Source: Desulfotignum sp.
GTDB lineage: Bacteria; Desulfobacterota; Desulfobacteria; Desulfobacterales; Desulfobacteraceae
Reading direction: 5' to 3'
Assembly: GCA_011390695.1 (NCBI GenBank)
Contig: JAABRW010000202.1
Span: 1-12,355, forward strand
Length of the DNA stretch: 12,355 bases
Shown here piece after piece: positions 1 to 9,303 of the stretch. Under the pieces are notes generated by a model. That model was not told the origin of the DNA, did no database searches, and saw only the letters and a list, made by a program, of their open reading frames with translations. A program made the position numbers and the translations under genes. Position 1 is the first letter of the stretch. Each line of letters opens with the position of its first letter.

Positions 1-621
1 GGCAAGACCGAGCAAAATACTTCCTGCGACTTCTCCGGACCCGGCCAGGACTGCGTCCATGGCACCGCCCTGGCCACTGATTGCACTGGCAGCCGCCAGC
101 AGAAAACTGAAGATCAGCAGTCCCCATGCATCATCAATGGCAACGATGCCAAGCAAAATATCCGTAAACCGGGATTTTTCTCCTGATTCCTTAACAACAT
201 CCAAAATGGCTGCCGGCGCGCTGGCCGGCGCAATGCCAGCCATTATAAGGGCAAAGGCAGGCGCCACTCCCCATATGATCAGGACCGATCCCACCAGTAT
301 GCCTGCGCCCATTGCCTGGCCGATGGATATCCACAAAACGGATCGGCCCCGTTCCCGTATTGCGGAAAAGGTGATTTTTTCACCCAATAGAAATCCCACC
401 ATGCACAGGGCAATGTGGGTCAGCAGCGGAAACCAGTCATCGACAAACCTGTCAGGAAGCAGGGCACACCCGGACGGCCCGAAGATCAAGCCGCAAAGCA
501 GCAACAAGGTTACCCGGGGCAGCGGGGTGTATCGTCCGATCAGATCAGCGGTAAATCCTAGAAGAAAGATACCCCCTAGTGAAAGCAGGGTAGATGAAAT
601 CTGTGTCATTTCGAAGGTCAT
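1..621 (-). CDS. Cation:proton antiporter, Na+/H+ exchanger type (partial, N-terminal 207 residues)
   Basis: This is an inner-membrane antiporter fragment; the C-terminal part lies beyond the window's left edge. The 207 visible residues form alternating hydrophobic helices separated by short polar turns, as expected of the PF00999 Na+/H+ exchanger fold. The segment GIAPASAPAAILDVV (about 129-143) is followed by LLGIVAIDDAWGLLIFS (about 156-172). The adjacent Asp163-Asp164 resemble the ion-binding DD pair of electrogenic CPA2 antiporters such as NapA. I chose the ATG at 621 because an AAGG lies about 6 bases upstream and the first membrane helix begins soon after. The frame stays open upstream, with ATGs at 684 and 738, but neither has a ribosome-binding site and the added residues look non-conserved. 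Ion specificity (Na+ or K+) cannot be decided from this part. The gene is divergent from the phosphodiesterase gene. Confidence 0.88.
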   Translation of the reverse strand, partial: MTFEMTQISSTLLSLGGIFLLGFTADLIGRYTPLPRVTLLLLCGLIFGPSGCALLPDRFVDDWFPLLTHIALCMVGFLLGEKITFSAIRERGRSVLWISIGQAMGAGILVGSVLIIWGVAPAFALIMAGIAPASAPAAILDVVKESGEKSRFTDILLGIVAIDDAWGLLIFSFLLAAASAISGQGGAMDAVLAGSGEVAGSILLGLA

Positions 622-768
622 GAAACGCCTTGTGGGTTTTAGCGGGCCAAAAAGGTCAAACGGGTATGCCGGAAAAGCCTGCATCCAGCATAGCTGCTGC
701 TTTTGGCCTTTGGATTTTTTGTAATAATATATTGTCATGAACCATAGCAGGCCCGGACAGGAGAATAA

Positions 769-834
769 ATGGCGAAAAACCACCATTTTTCGGTTTCAGA
801 ATATGCAGCCTGTTTTTCCTTTGGGTGGTTTTAG
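769..834 (+). CDS. Possible small ORF or leader peptide, 21 residues
   Basis: An ATG at 769 is preceded by AGGAG (759-763) with an ideal 5-base spacer. It opens a 21-residue frame beginning MAKNHHFSV and ending in an aromatic-rich tail, ACFSFGWF, before TAG. Four Phe and one Trp in 21 residues is a high aromatic share. The coding part is bounded by the two arms of a 9-bp inverted repeat, so its translation could affect folding of the transcript. It lies about 170 bases upstream of the phosphodiesterase gene on the same strand. I do not recognise the peptide. It could be a leader peptide, a tiny membrane protein, or chance; the only support is the start context. Confidence 0.3.
   Translation: MAKNHHFSVSEYAACFSFGWF
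776..832. repeat. Perfect 9-bp inverted repeat around the 21-codon ORF
   Basis: AAAACCACC at 776-784 is matched by its reverse complement GGTGGTTTT at 824-832, with 39 bases between. A third copy of GGTGGTT lies at 897-903, so the left arm could pair with either right-hand copy. This could be an RNA structure with alternative pairings or an operator pair. The long loop makes a simple intrinsic terminator unlikely. Confidence 0.4.
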
Positions 835-850
835 ATGGTAAAGATCGGTA

Positions 851-967
851 ATGGAAGGAAAAAAATGGCTGAATACAAATAAAAATGCGGCAATTTGGTG
901 GTTAATCTGTATTGCAGGCGGGCAAAAAAAAGACATAAGATATATTTTGTTACCCAATTTTAATTAA
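851..967 (+). CDS. Possible 38-residue small membrane ORF (weak)
   Basis: ATG at 851 opens a 38-residue frame that ends with TAA at 965-967. The middle holds a short hydrophobic run, AAIWWLICIAGG, flanked by lysine-rich sequence, so a single membrane-contacting helix is conceivable. No convincing ribosome-binding site precedes the ATG. A second ATG at 865, in another frame, does have an AAGGA upstream but gives only five codons. I do not recognise the product. It is listed because it fills the gap just before the phosphodiesterase gene; chance is the more likely explanation. Confidence 0.15.
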   Translation: MEGKKWLNTNKNAAIWWLICIAGGQKKDIRYILLPNFN

Positions 968-998
968 CATCAGGACCTGGACTGAAGAGGCCGGCTAA

Positions 999-1004
999 AA
1001 GGAG
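999..1004 (+). promoter_or_regulatory. Ribosome-binding site that favours a TTG start
   Basis: AAGGAG at 999-1004 sits only one base before the ATG at 1006, which is too close for normal initiation. The in-frame TTG at 1012 lies 7 bases from it, a normal distance. The true start may therefore be TTG at 1012, which would shorten the protein by two residues. Confidence 0.5.
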
Positions 1005-1005
1005 A

Positions 1006-2616
1006 ATGAGCTTGTTTAAACGCCTCAGACAATTGCTGCAACAGATACGTCGGATCCTTTCCCGGAATGTATGGGCAGTCCGGTTGTTACATCTGCCGCC
1101 AACTGGAGATGGCCGCGGACTTGTTTTAATCCAGATCGATGGGCTTTCCTATACCCAGTTTCAAAAAGCCCTGGACAACAGACGGCTGCCGTTTTTGAAA
1201 AAACAGATCCAGCAGGGCTTTCATGGCGTGAAACCCATGTATTCCGGGGTGCCTTCTGCTACCCCGGCCTTTCAGGGAGAACTTTTTTACGGTGTCAAAT
1301 CCTGTGTGCCGGCGTTTGAGTTTATAGTGCGGAAGGAAAACCAGCGCCATATCTCTTTTTATCCCCAGAGTGCCAGTTATCTGGCCCGGGGCCTGGAAAA
1401 AAAAGGCACCCCCCTCTTATCCCGGGGCCATGCCTATTCTACCATTTTTACCGGTGGTGCAAAAGAGGCCCGCTACTGCAGCCAGAACATGGGCCTGGAA
1501 TCCATTGCCCGATCAGTAAATCCCTTGAAGCTGGTGCTTCTTATCCTCATGCATGCCGGCAAATTTCTGCGTATCCTGACAGTGACAGTGATTGAATTCA
1601 TTCTGGCGGTTACCGATTTTTTCCGGGGCATTGCAGCCGGCAGAAAGTTTGTAAAGGAACTCGTATTTATTCCTGCCCGTATTGTCATCTGTGTCATTTT
1701 AAGAGAACTGATCCGATTCCGGATAAAAATGGATGTGACCCGTGGTGTTCCCATTATATGTGCCACTTTTCTGGGGTATGATGAACAGGCCCACCGCAGG
1801 GGGCCGGGATCCAGGTTTGCCCACTGGAGCCTGAAGGGAATCGATGATGCCATCAAAGATATCTGTAGAGCGGCCAACCGTTCCAGGAACCGGGAATACC
1901 AGCTCATCATCTATTCCGATCACGGGCAGGAGGCGGTTACCTGGTATGGCACCCGCTTTGGTGTGGAGGTCAAAGATGCCATCCGGCATGCCTATTGTGA
2001 CCATCAGACAGATACACAAAAAAAGTGCCATGAAGCGTCTGACAATGTTCTGGCCGGATTGTATAAAAAGTCCCGAAAATTTTTTCTGAACCAGCAGTTT
2101 CCTGAAAAATTCCAGGGTGAACTCCCTGTGTCACTGGATAATGTGCAGATTACCACCATGGGTCCCCTGGGGCATGTTTATCTTCCCCCGATACCGACCC
2201 TGGAAAAGATTCGTGCCTTTGCAGACACCCTGGTCCGGACTGTCCATATTCCCCTGGTGTTTTTTCAGGAGCACGGCAGGATAATTGCTGTGAACGTGCA
2301 CGGATCTTTTGACCTGGAGCATGAATGTGAAACAGTTCTTGGCAAAGACCATCCCTTTGCCGGTCAGACCGCCCGGGACCTGGCGGGGGTCTGCCGTCAC
2401 CGCAATGCCGGAGACATCGTTATTTCCGGGTGGGATCCAAATGGACCGCCGCTGTCATTTAACATCGAAAGCGGTGCCCACGGAGGCCCGGGCAGAGAAG
2501 AAACCCGGGGAGTGGTAATACTTCCCAAATTTATGGAAACAGATAAATCCTTTATGCGGGCCCTGGATCTCCGGCACCTGGTCATGGAATACATGGACAT
2601 TTCCGGGAAGAATTGA
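1006..2616 (+). CDS. Alkaline phosphatase superfamily protein (type I phosphodiesterase / nucleotide pyrophosphatase-like)
   Basis: This is a predicted metal-dependent phosphoester hydrolase of 536 residues (534 if translation starts at TTG 1012). The two-metal site can be traced: Asp45 in LIQIDGLSY, a nucleophile Thr86 (or Ser84) in GVPSATPAF, Asp259 and His263 in YDEQAHRRG, Asp305-His306 in YSDHGQ, and His492 in GAHGGPG. This order matches the NPP/alkaline phosphatase fold. There is no signal peptide; the N-terminus is Arg/Lys-rich and probably amphipathic. Between the nucleophile and Asp259 lies a block at about 173-250 with several hydrophobic stretches (about 173-182, 187-203 and 219-236) broken by basic residues. 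This suggests attachment to the inner face of the membrane. The substrate is unknown; a phosphodiester of a lipid, nucleotide or glycan are all possible. The gene is transcribed alone, convergent with gpmI. Confidence 0.85.
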   Translation: MSLFKRLRQLLQQIRRILSRNVWAVRLLHLPPTGDGRGLVLIQIDGLSYTQFQKALDNRRLPFLKKQIQQGFHGVKPMYSGVPSATPAFQGELFYGVKSCVPAFEFIVRKENQRHISFYPQSASYLARGLEKKGTPLLSRGHAYSTIFTGGAKEARYCSQNMGLESIARSVNPLKLVLLILMHAGKFLRILTVTVIEFILAVTDFFRGIAAGRKFVKELVFIPARIVICVILRELIRFRIKMDVTRGVPIICATFLGYDEQAHRRGPGSRFAHWSLKGIDDAIKDICRAANRSRNREYQLIIYSDHGQEAVTWYGTRFGVEVKDAIRHAYCDHQTDTQKKCHEASDNVLAGLYKKSRKFFLNQQFPEKFQGELPVSLDNVQITTMGPLGHVYLPPIPTLEKIRAFADTLVRTVHIPLVFFQEHGRIIAVNVHGSFDLEHECETVLGKDHPFAGQTARDLAGVCRHRNAGDIVISGWDPNGPPLSFNIESGAHGGPGREETRGVVILPKFMETDKSFMRALDLRHLVMEYMDISGKN

Positions 2617-2640
2617 TCATGTTTTTGTCAATTGTCCCGG
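2603..2640. terminator. Shared inverted repeat at a convergent gene junction (possible bidirectional terminator)
   Basis: CCGGGA (2603-2608) pairs with TCCCGG (2635-2640), and AATTGA (2611-2616) pairs with TCAATT (2628-2633). Small bulges (AG on the left, G on the right) interrupt the stem, and the loop is T-rich. The structure reads the same for both transcripts and contains both stop codons: TGA at 2614-2616 on plus and TGA at 2630-2628 on minus. No clear U-run follows the stem in either direction, so termination efficiency is uncertain. Confidence 0.5.
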
Positions 2641-4193
2641 TATAATACATTTCCTGTCATTTCTCCGGGAATTTCAAGTCCCATGATATGCAGCATGGTG
2701 GGGGAAATATCTGCCAGTTTTCCATCTTCGCGAAGCTGGATCCTGTCTTTTTGCAGTTCGGCCCGGTTTGAAATAATGGTCAGCCAGACCTTGTTGTTTG
2801 TATGGGCGGTCTGGGGCTTTCCGGTTTCGGGATCAACCATTTTCTCGGCGTTTCCATGATCCGCAGTCAATAAAACAACCCCTTGTTTTTTCAGAACCCT
2901 GCGAACAATTTTTCCCACACAGTCATCAACCACTTTGCAGGCCCTGACAGCAGCATCAAAGTCTCCGGTATGGCCGACCATATCAGGATTGGCATAATTT
3001 AACACAATAAAATCATATTTGTCGGCATCAAGGGCTTCAAGCAGCTTGTCCGTGACCGGGTAAGCAGACATTTCCGGCTGCATGTCATAGGTGGCCACTT
3101 GGGGTGAAGGGATCAGTATCCGGTCTTCGTTTTCAAAAACATCCTCCTGCTGGCCGTTAAAAAAATAGGTAACATGGGCAAATTTTTCAGTTTCAGCGAT
3201 TCGCAATTGATTCAGAAGGTTGTCGGCAATCACTTTGCCCATGAGATTGGGAAGTTTTTGCAGGGGAAAAGCAACTTTTACATCAGCCCTTTTTGAACGG
3301 GTAATGTTTTTATAATACGCTGTGGTACACAGATAAAACAGATCAGGGATCTTTTTTGTGTCAAATGCGGTGAAATCATCTTTTATGAACGCCTTGGTTA
3401 TTTCTGCGGCCCGGTCAAATCTATAATTGAAAAAGATAATGGCATCAGCATTTTTGACAGGTGTAAATGCTTTTGTTTTTCTGGGGTTTATGAATTCATC
3501 TGTTTCATCATTGTCATAGGCATCTTCAATGGCGGAAGAAACATCGTCAAATTCCTTTTTGTCAGAAGCGCCGGCTGTCAGCAACCTGTAAAACCGCTCC
3601 ACCCGGTTCCACCGATTGTCTCTGTCCATGGCATAGTATCTTCCTGTAACAGAAACGATCTGGCCGAAATGATGCTGTGCAATCCATTCCCGGAGGGGTT
3701 TGATATAGGTAAGTACGGATTTCGGCGGCGTATCCCGTCCATCGGAAATCACATGGATATAGACCGTTTCAATGCCGGCATCCTTTAAAATTTTCAGGTA
3801 GCCGAGCAGGTGATCCGTGTGGGCGTGAACACCCTGATCCTGCACCAGGCCATAGATATGCACAGCGCTGTTATAGGTTTTTACATGTTTTATACAATCG
3901 GTTACAGCCTGGTTGTCTTTTAAGCGGTTCTGTCTTACTGCCGTGGATATTCTGACCAGATTCTGATGAACAACCCGTCCGGCCCCCAGGTTCAAATGGC
4001 CCACTTCACTGGAACCCTGATTGCCTTCGGGCAGTCCGACTGCTTCTCCGGAAGCATGAATCAGGGTGGTTGGATACTGGTCAATGTAGTGGTTGTGATT
4101 CACAGGGTCGCAGGCGTGAATGGCATTGTTTTCTTTTTCAGGCGAGAACCCCCAACCATCTCTTATTAAAATCATATGGGGTTTTTTGCTCAT
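2628..4193 (-). CDS. gpmI: 2,3-bisphosphoglycerate-independent phosphoglycerate mutase
   Basis: This cytosolic enzyme interconverts 3- and 2-phosphoglycerate in glycolysis and gluconeogenesis, using two Mn2+ ions and a phosphoserine intermediate. The 521 residues are close to the usual length of about 510. The metal and catalytic residues are present: Asp12 in IRDGWG, Ser62 in SSEVGHLNLGAGR, Asp404 and His408 in NPDMVGHTG, Asp445-His446 in TADHGNAE, and His464 in TAHTNN. Substrate-domain motifs VISDGRDTPP (about 148-157) and MDRDNRWNRVERFY (about 189-202) are also intact. The usual MGNSEVGH around the serine reads QGSSEVGH here. The start ATG at 4193 has AAGGAG with a 7-base spacer, inside a palindrome. 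The gene lies 23 bases downstream of acnA on the same strand, which indicates an operon and probably coupled translation. In an acetate- or CO2-using anaerobe it would serve gluconeogenesis (inference). Confidence 0.96.
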   Translation of the reverse strand: MSKKPHMILIRDGWGFSPEKENNAIHACDPVNHNHYIDQYPTTLIHASGEAVGLPEGNQGSSEVGHLNLGAGRVVHQNLVRISTAVRQNRLKDNQAVTDCIKHVKTYNSAVHIYGLVQDQGVHAHTDHLLGYLKILKDAGIETVYIHVISDGRDTPPKSVLTYIKPLREWIAQHHFGQIVSVTGRYYAMDRDNRWNRVERFYRLLTAGASDKKEFDDVSSAIEDAYDNDETDEFINPRKTKAFTPVKNADAIIFFNYRFDRAAEITKAFIKDDFTAFDTKKIPDLFYLCTTAYYKNITRSKRADVKVAFPLQKLPNLMGKVIADNLLNQLRIAETEKFAHVTYFFNGQQEDVFENEDRILIPSPQVATYDMQPEMSAYPVTDKLLEALDADKYDFIVLNYANPDMVGHTGDFDAAVRACKVVDDCVGKIVRRVLKKQGVVLLTADHGNAEKMVDPETGKPQTAHTNNKVWLTIISNRAELQKDRIQLREDGKLADISPTMLHIMGLEIPGEMTGNVLYRDN

Positions 4194-4208
4194 ATAAGGA
4201 CTCCTTAT
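4194..4208 (-). promoter_or_regulatory. 15-bp palindrome holding the gpmI ribosome-binding site
   Basis: On the gpmI strand the sequence is ATAAGGAGTCCTTAT, with 7-base arms around a central G, directly abutting the ATG. As RNA it can fold as a 6-bp stem, AUAAGG with CCUUAU, closed by an AGU loop. The stem and loop contain the only good Shine-Dalgarno, AAGGAG. Folding would hide the ribosome-binding site. A ribosome finishing acnA (stop at 4219-4217) would cover this site, so the hairpin could enforce coupling. As DNA it could instead be a protein-binding site. Confidence 0.5.
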
Positions 4209-4216
4209 GTTTTATT

Positions 4217-6970
<2,754 letters not shown>

Positions 6971-7069
6971 AAGCGTTGTATCCTGATTGTTAAAGTAAAG
7001 GGGTTATTGCAAAGGTTTCTCCAACAGCCGGCAGTATCCAGGGAAAAGCACATCTCATTGGGTTATCCC

Positions 7070-7085
7070 TTTATGAAACCATAAA
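7070..7085. repeat. 16-bp interrupted palindrome upstream of acnA
   Basis: TTTATG (7070-7075) and CATAAA (7080-7085) are exact inverted repeats separated by AAAC. The site lies about 100 bases upstream of the acnA start. It overlaps a weak promoter candidate read on the minus strand (TTGAAT, 17 bases, CATAAA). It could be an operator for acnA, but AT-rich 6-bp arms also arise by chance. Confidence 0.25.
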
Positions 7086-7167
7086 CACAAAGATTCAACA
7101 AGAAAAATTTTGTCCCATATTTTGACAGATCTGCTTGCAATTGCCCGGTCACAATCTTCCAACCGCC

Positions 7168-7195
7168 TTGCTTTTTTGAAAAAACCGGGTATGAT
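7168..7195 (+). promoter_or_regulatory. Predicted sigma-70-like promoter of the chemoreceptor gene
   Basis: TTGCTT (7168-7173) and TATGAT (7190-7195) are 16 bases apart. This gives a start near 7202 and a leader of about 53 bases before the ATG at 7255. A 10-base direct repeat, AAAACCGGGT, occurs at 7181-7190 (reaching the -10 element) and again at 7210-7219 (just after the start), which could be an operator pair. Confidence 0.5.
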
Positions 7196-7242
7196 ACCTG
7201 CAAAAAAATAAAACCGGGTTCTGATCTGTTCAGGTTTTGACA

Positions 7243-7249
7243 AAGGAGG
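7243..7249 (+). promoter_or_regulatory. Strong ribosome-binding site fixing the chemoreceptor start
   Basis: AAGGAGG lies 5 bases before the ATG at 7255. The reading frame is open further upstream from a TTG at 7237, but that would put the Shine-Dalgarno inside the coding region, so the ATG at 7255 is the start. Confidence 0.85.
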
Positions 7250-7254
7250 AGTGC

Positions 7255-9303
7255 ATGGGATTTGGCAAAAAGTTGTATCTGGGGTCTCTGGGAGCGATTC
7301 TGATAACCATTCTGATCATTGCAGGGATGAATTTTTTTCAGAGCAAACAGTCGTTTCTGGCCAGGGGGAAGGCAGGCATTCAGAGTGTGTCGAATGTACT
7401 TTTAAAAACCATCGAGACCCGATATTCCCTGCAGCAGGATAAAATGGCGGCTGATATGGGCATGCTCACATCTGAAAGCCAGGGCGCGGGCAAGCCCATG
7501 GTGGTGGAAGCCAGAACCGTTGATATGCAGGTATCAGATGTGCAGACAAAAGAAACCGCCTCCCTCACCATTCCCAAGCTTATTTTCGGATTGGAGTTTG
7601 TTACCGGAGAGTACGCAATCGTGGACAAAGTGGGCCGTTTCAGTGATGCGGAAATTGCGATTTTCCAGATGTTTGACAACAAATTGATCAAGGTTTCCAC
7701 CAGTGTGGAAAATGAAGACGGATCCCGGCCTGTAGGGACATATTACAGACCCGACAGCCAGGTGTTTGCGGCGGTGAGTGCCGGCAGTTCATATGAAATG
7801 CTGACAGGTACTGGAAAAAATATTGCCCTTCAGATTTTTGCGCCGTTTCGAGAATCCATTGACGAGAAAATTGCCGGGGCCTACAGTGTTGTCAGCCCTA
7901 TTCTCACCCCTGATCTTCAGGAGCTCATTCAGGAGATTACAGTGAACGGCTCCGGATATTGCTTTGTGGCAGATGCCGAAGGCAGGATTCTGGTGCACCC
8001 TGATGCAGCGGTTGTGGATCAGAAAGTGCAGGGTTTTACCAATGGACAGGCCATTCTTGAAACAGAAGCCGGATTTTCCGATTTTCAGCAGGGAGACCAG
8101 ACCTATTATGCTTTTGTCAATCATTTTACACCCTGGGATCTTTTTTTTGTGGTGGCAGTGTCTGAAGCTGAACTCATGGCCGGGGTCAACCGGCAGATTA
8201 TCACCACTGCGGGTATCAGCGGATTTATCGCCCTGCTGATCGGCGCTTTGATTATTGCAGTGATGAACCGGCAGCTCATGACCCATATGAAGGGCATGGC
8301 TGCTCTGGCCCGGGCAGTGGCTGAAGGAAATTTTCAGCATTCCTTTACATATAAAGCCAAAGATGCCATCAGAGACACGGTGACATCAATGAATGAGATG
8401 GTGGCAGGCCTGGCTGCCATGGTCAAGGATCTCAATGCAGGGGTGGATACCTTGAGCGATGCATCCGGAGAGCTGAACCGGATTTCCGATGATATGGGCA
8501 CCGGCGCTGATACCTCTGTTGCCAGGGTTAATTCTGTGGCCTCTGCTGCCGAGCAGATGAGCATGAATATGGATTCAGTGGCTGCTGCAATGGAAGAGGC
8601 TGCCACCAATGTAAAAACTGTTTCCGACGGTACCCGGGACATGCAGACCAGCCTTGACCGGGTGGCGGAAAACTCCGGCAAGACCCGGGATATCACCGTC
8701 AAAGCGGTGGACCGGGCAAGGCTGACATCGGAACGGGTGCAGAAACTGGACCGGGCAGCCGAAGAGATCGACAAGGTTACGGATACCATTGCCAGTATAT
8801 CCTCCCAGACCAATCTGCTGGCATTGAATGCCACCATTGAAGCGGCCCGGGCAGGTGATGCCGGCAAGGGGTTTGCTGTTGTGGCCAATGAAATCAAGGA
8901 CCTGGCAAGTCAGACAGCCGGCGCTACCGAAGAGATTGCCGACAACATCCGGGAAATCAAGGAGCAGATACAGGGGGCTGTAAACGAAATCCAGGATATT
9001 TCCACAATCATCAACGATATTAATCAGTTTGTGGGAGAAAATGCCCGGGCCATTGCATCCCAGTCCGATACCACCCGTGCCATGACGGAAAATATCGGCC
9101 AGGTTTCAGCAGGTATCCAGGAAGTAAATGAAAATGTGGCCCAGAGTTCCCAGGTGGCAGGGCAGGTGGCATCAGAGATTTCCGATGTACTGTCTGCGGC
9201 TGAAAATATCCGGTCTCTGTCAGACAATGTGAAACAAAAGGCCGGCACCCTTGATCAGGTCATTACCCGGCTGCGTACTATGACGGAACGGTTCAAACTG
9301 TAA
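7255..9303 (+). CDS. Methyl-accepting chemotaxis protein with a periplasmic Cache-type sensor
   Basis: This inner-membrane chemoreceptor signals to CheA/CheW. With the ATG at 7255 it has 682 residues. Its parts are a membrane helix at about 7-27 and a large periplasmic sensor at about 28-312. The membrane-proximal half of the sensor carries [17 protein letters not shown] (234-250), typical of Cache domains. A second membrane helix at about 315-337 and a HAMP-like linker at about 338-390 follow, then a long coiled-coil signalling domain. The highly conserved hairpin tip is at about 508-550, with [18 protein letters not shown] at 517-534. EEA and similar heptads at about 447-451 and 559-563 are candidate methylation sites. 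There is no C-terminal CheR-binding pentapeptide; the protein ends TERFKL. The ligand is unknown, although Cache receptors often sense small organic acids or amino acids. The gene is divergent from acnA and convergent with the diguanylate cyclase gene. Confidence 0.95.
   Translation: MGFGKKLYLGSLGAILITILIIAGMNFFQSKQSFLARGKAGIQSVSNVLLKTIETRYSLQQDKMAADMGMLTSESQGAGKPMVVEARTVDMQVSDVQTKETASLTIPKLIFGLEFVTGEYAIVDKVGRFSDAEIAIFQMFDNKLIKVSTSVENEDGSRPVGTYYRPDSQVFAAVSAGSSYEMLTGTGKNIALQIFAPFRESIDEKIAGAYSVVSPILTPDLQELIQEITVNGSGYCFVADAEGRILVHPDAAVVDQKVQGFTNGQAILETEAGFSDFQQGDQTYYAFVNHFTPWDLFFVVAVSEAELMAGVNRQIITTAGISGFIALLIGALIIAVMNRQLMTHMKGMAALARAVAEGNFQHSFTYKAKDAIRDTVTSMNEMVAGLAAMVKDLNAGVDTLSDASGELNRISDDMGTGADTSVARVNSVASAAEQMSMNMDSVAAAMEEAATNVKTVSDGTRDMQTSLDRVAENSGKTRDITVKAVDRARLTSERVQKLDRAAEEIDKVTDTIASISSQTNLLALNATIEAARAGDAGKGFAVVANEIKDLASQTAGATEEIADNIREIKEQIQGAVNEIQDISTIINDINQFVGENARAIASQSDTTRAMTENIGQVSAGIQEVNENVAQSSQVAGQVASEISDVLSAAENIRSLSDNVKQKAGTLDQVITRLRTMTERFKL

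Larger units (their letters stand above)
622..1005. other. Divergent intergenic region, 384 bp
   Basis: This stretch separates the divergent antiporter and phosphodiesterase genes and should carry promoters for both. It is AT-rich towards the right end. No strong sigma-70 promoter stands out. On the plus strand TTGCAG (912-917) with CATAAG (934-939), 16 bases apart, is a weak candidate for the phosphodiesterase gene. The region holds a 21-codon ORF with a good ribosome-binding site (769-834), a 38-codon ORF (851-967), and a 9-bp inverted repeat (776-784 with 824-832). I see no tRNA, no known riboswitch and no transposon remnant. Confidence 0.6.

Noticed and set aside
59..724. Long plus-strand reading frame of 221 codons at the left end
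   Set aside because: It lies antisense to the antiporter gene, which shows clear membrane-helix and family motifs; the plus-strand product is Ser/Pro/Arg-rich low-quality sequence typical of a shadow frame.
7055..7243. Minus-strand frame of 62 codons between acnA and the chemoreceptor gene
   Set aside because: It starts at TTG with no ribosome-binding site, covers the predicted chemoreceptor promoter, and shows no recognisable family feature.
7237..7254. Extended chemoreceptor start at TTG 7237
   Set aside because: It would place the strong AAGGAGG inside the coding region; ATG at 7255 has ideal spacing and starts just before the first membrane helix.
7789..8340. Minus-strand frame of 183 codons inside the chemoreceptor gene
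   Set aside because: Shadow of the Cache/HAMP coding sequence; no ribosome-binding site or recognisable domain.
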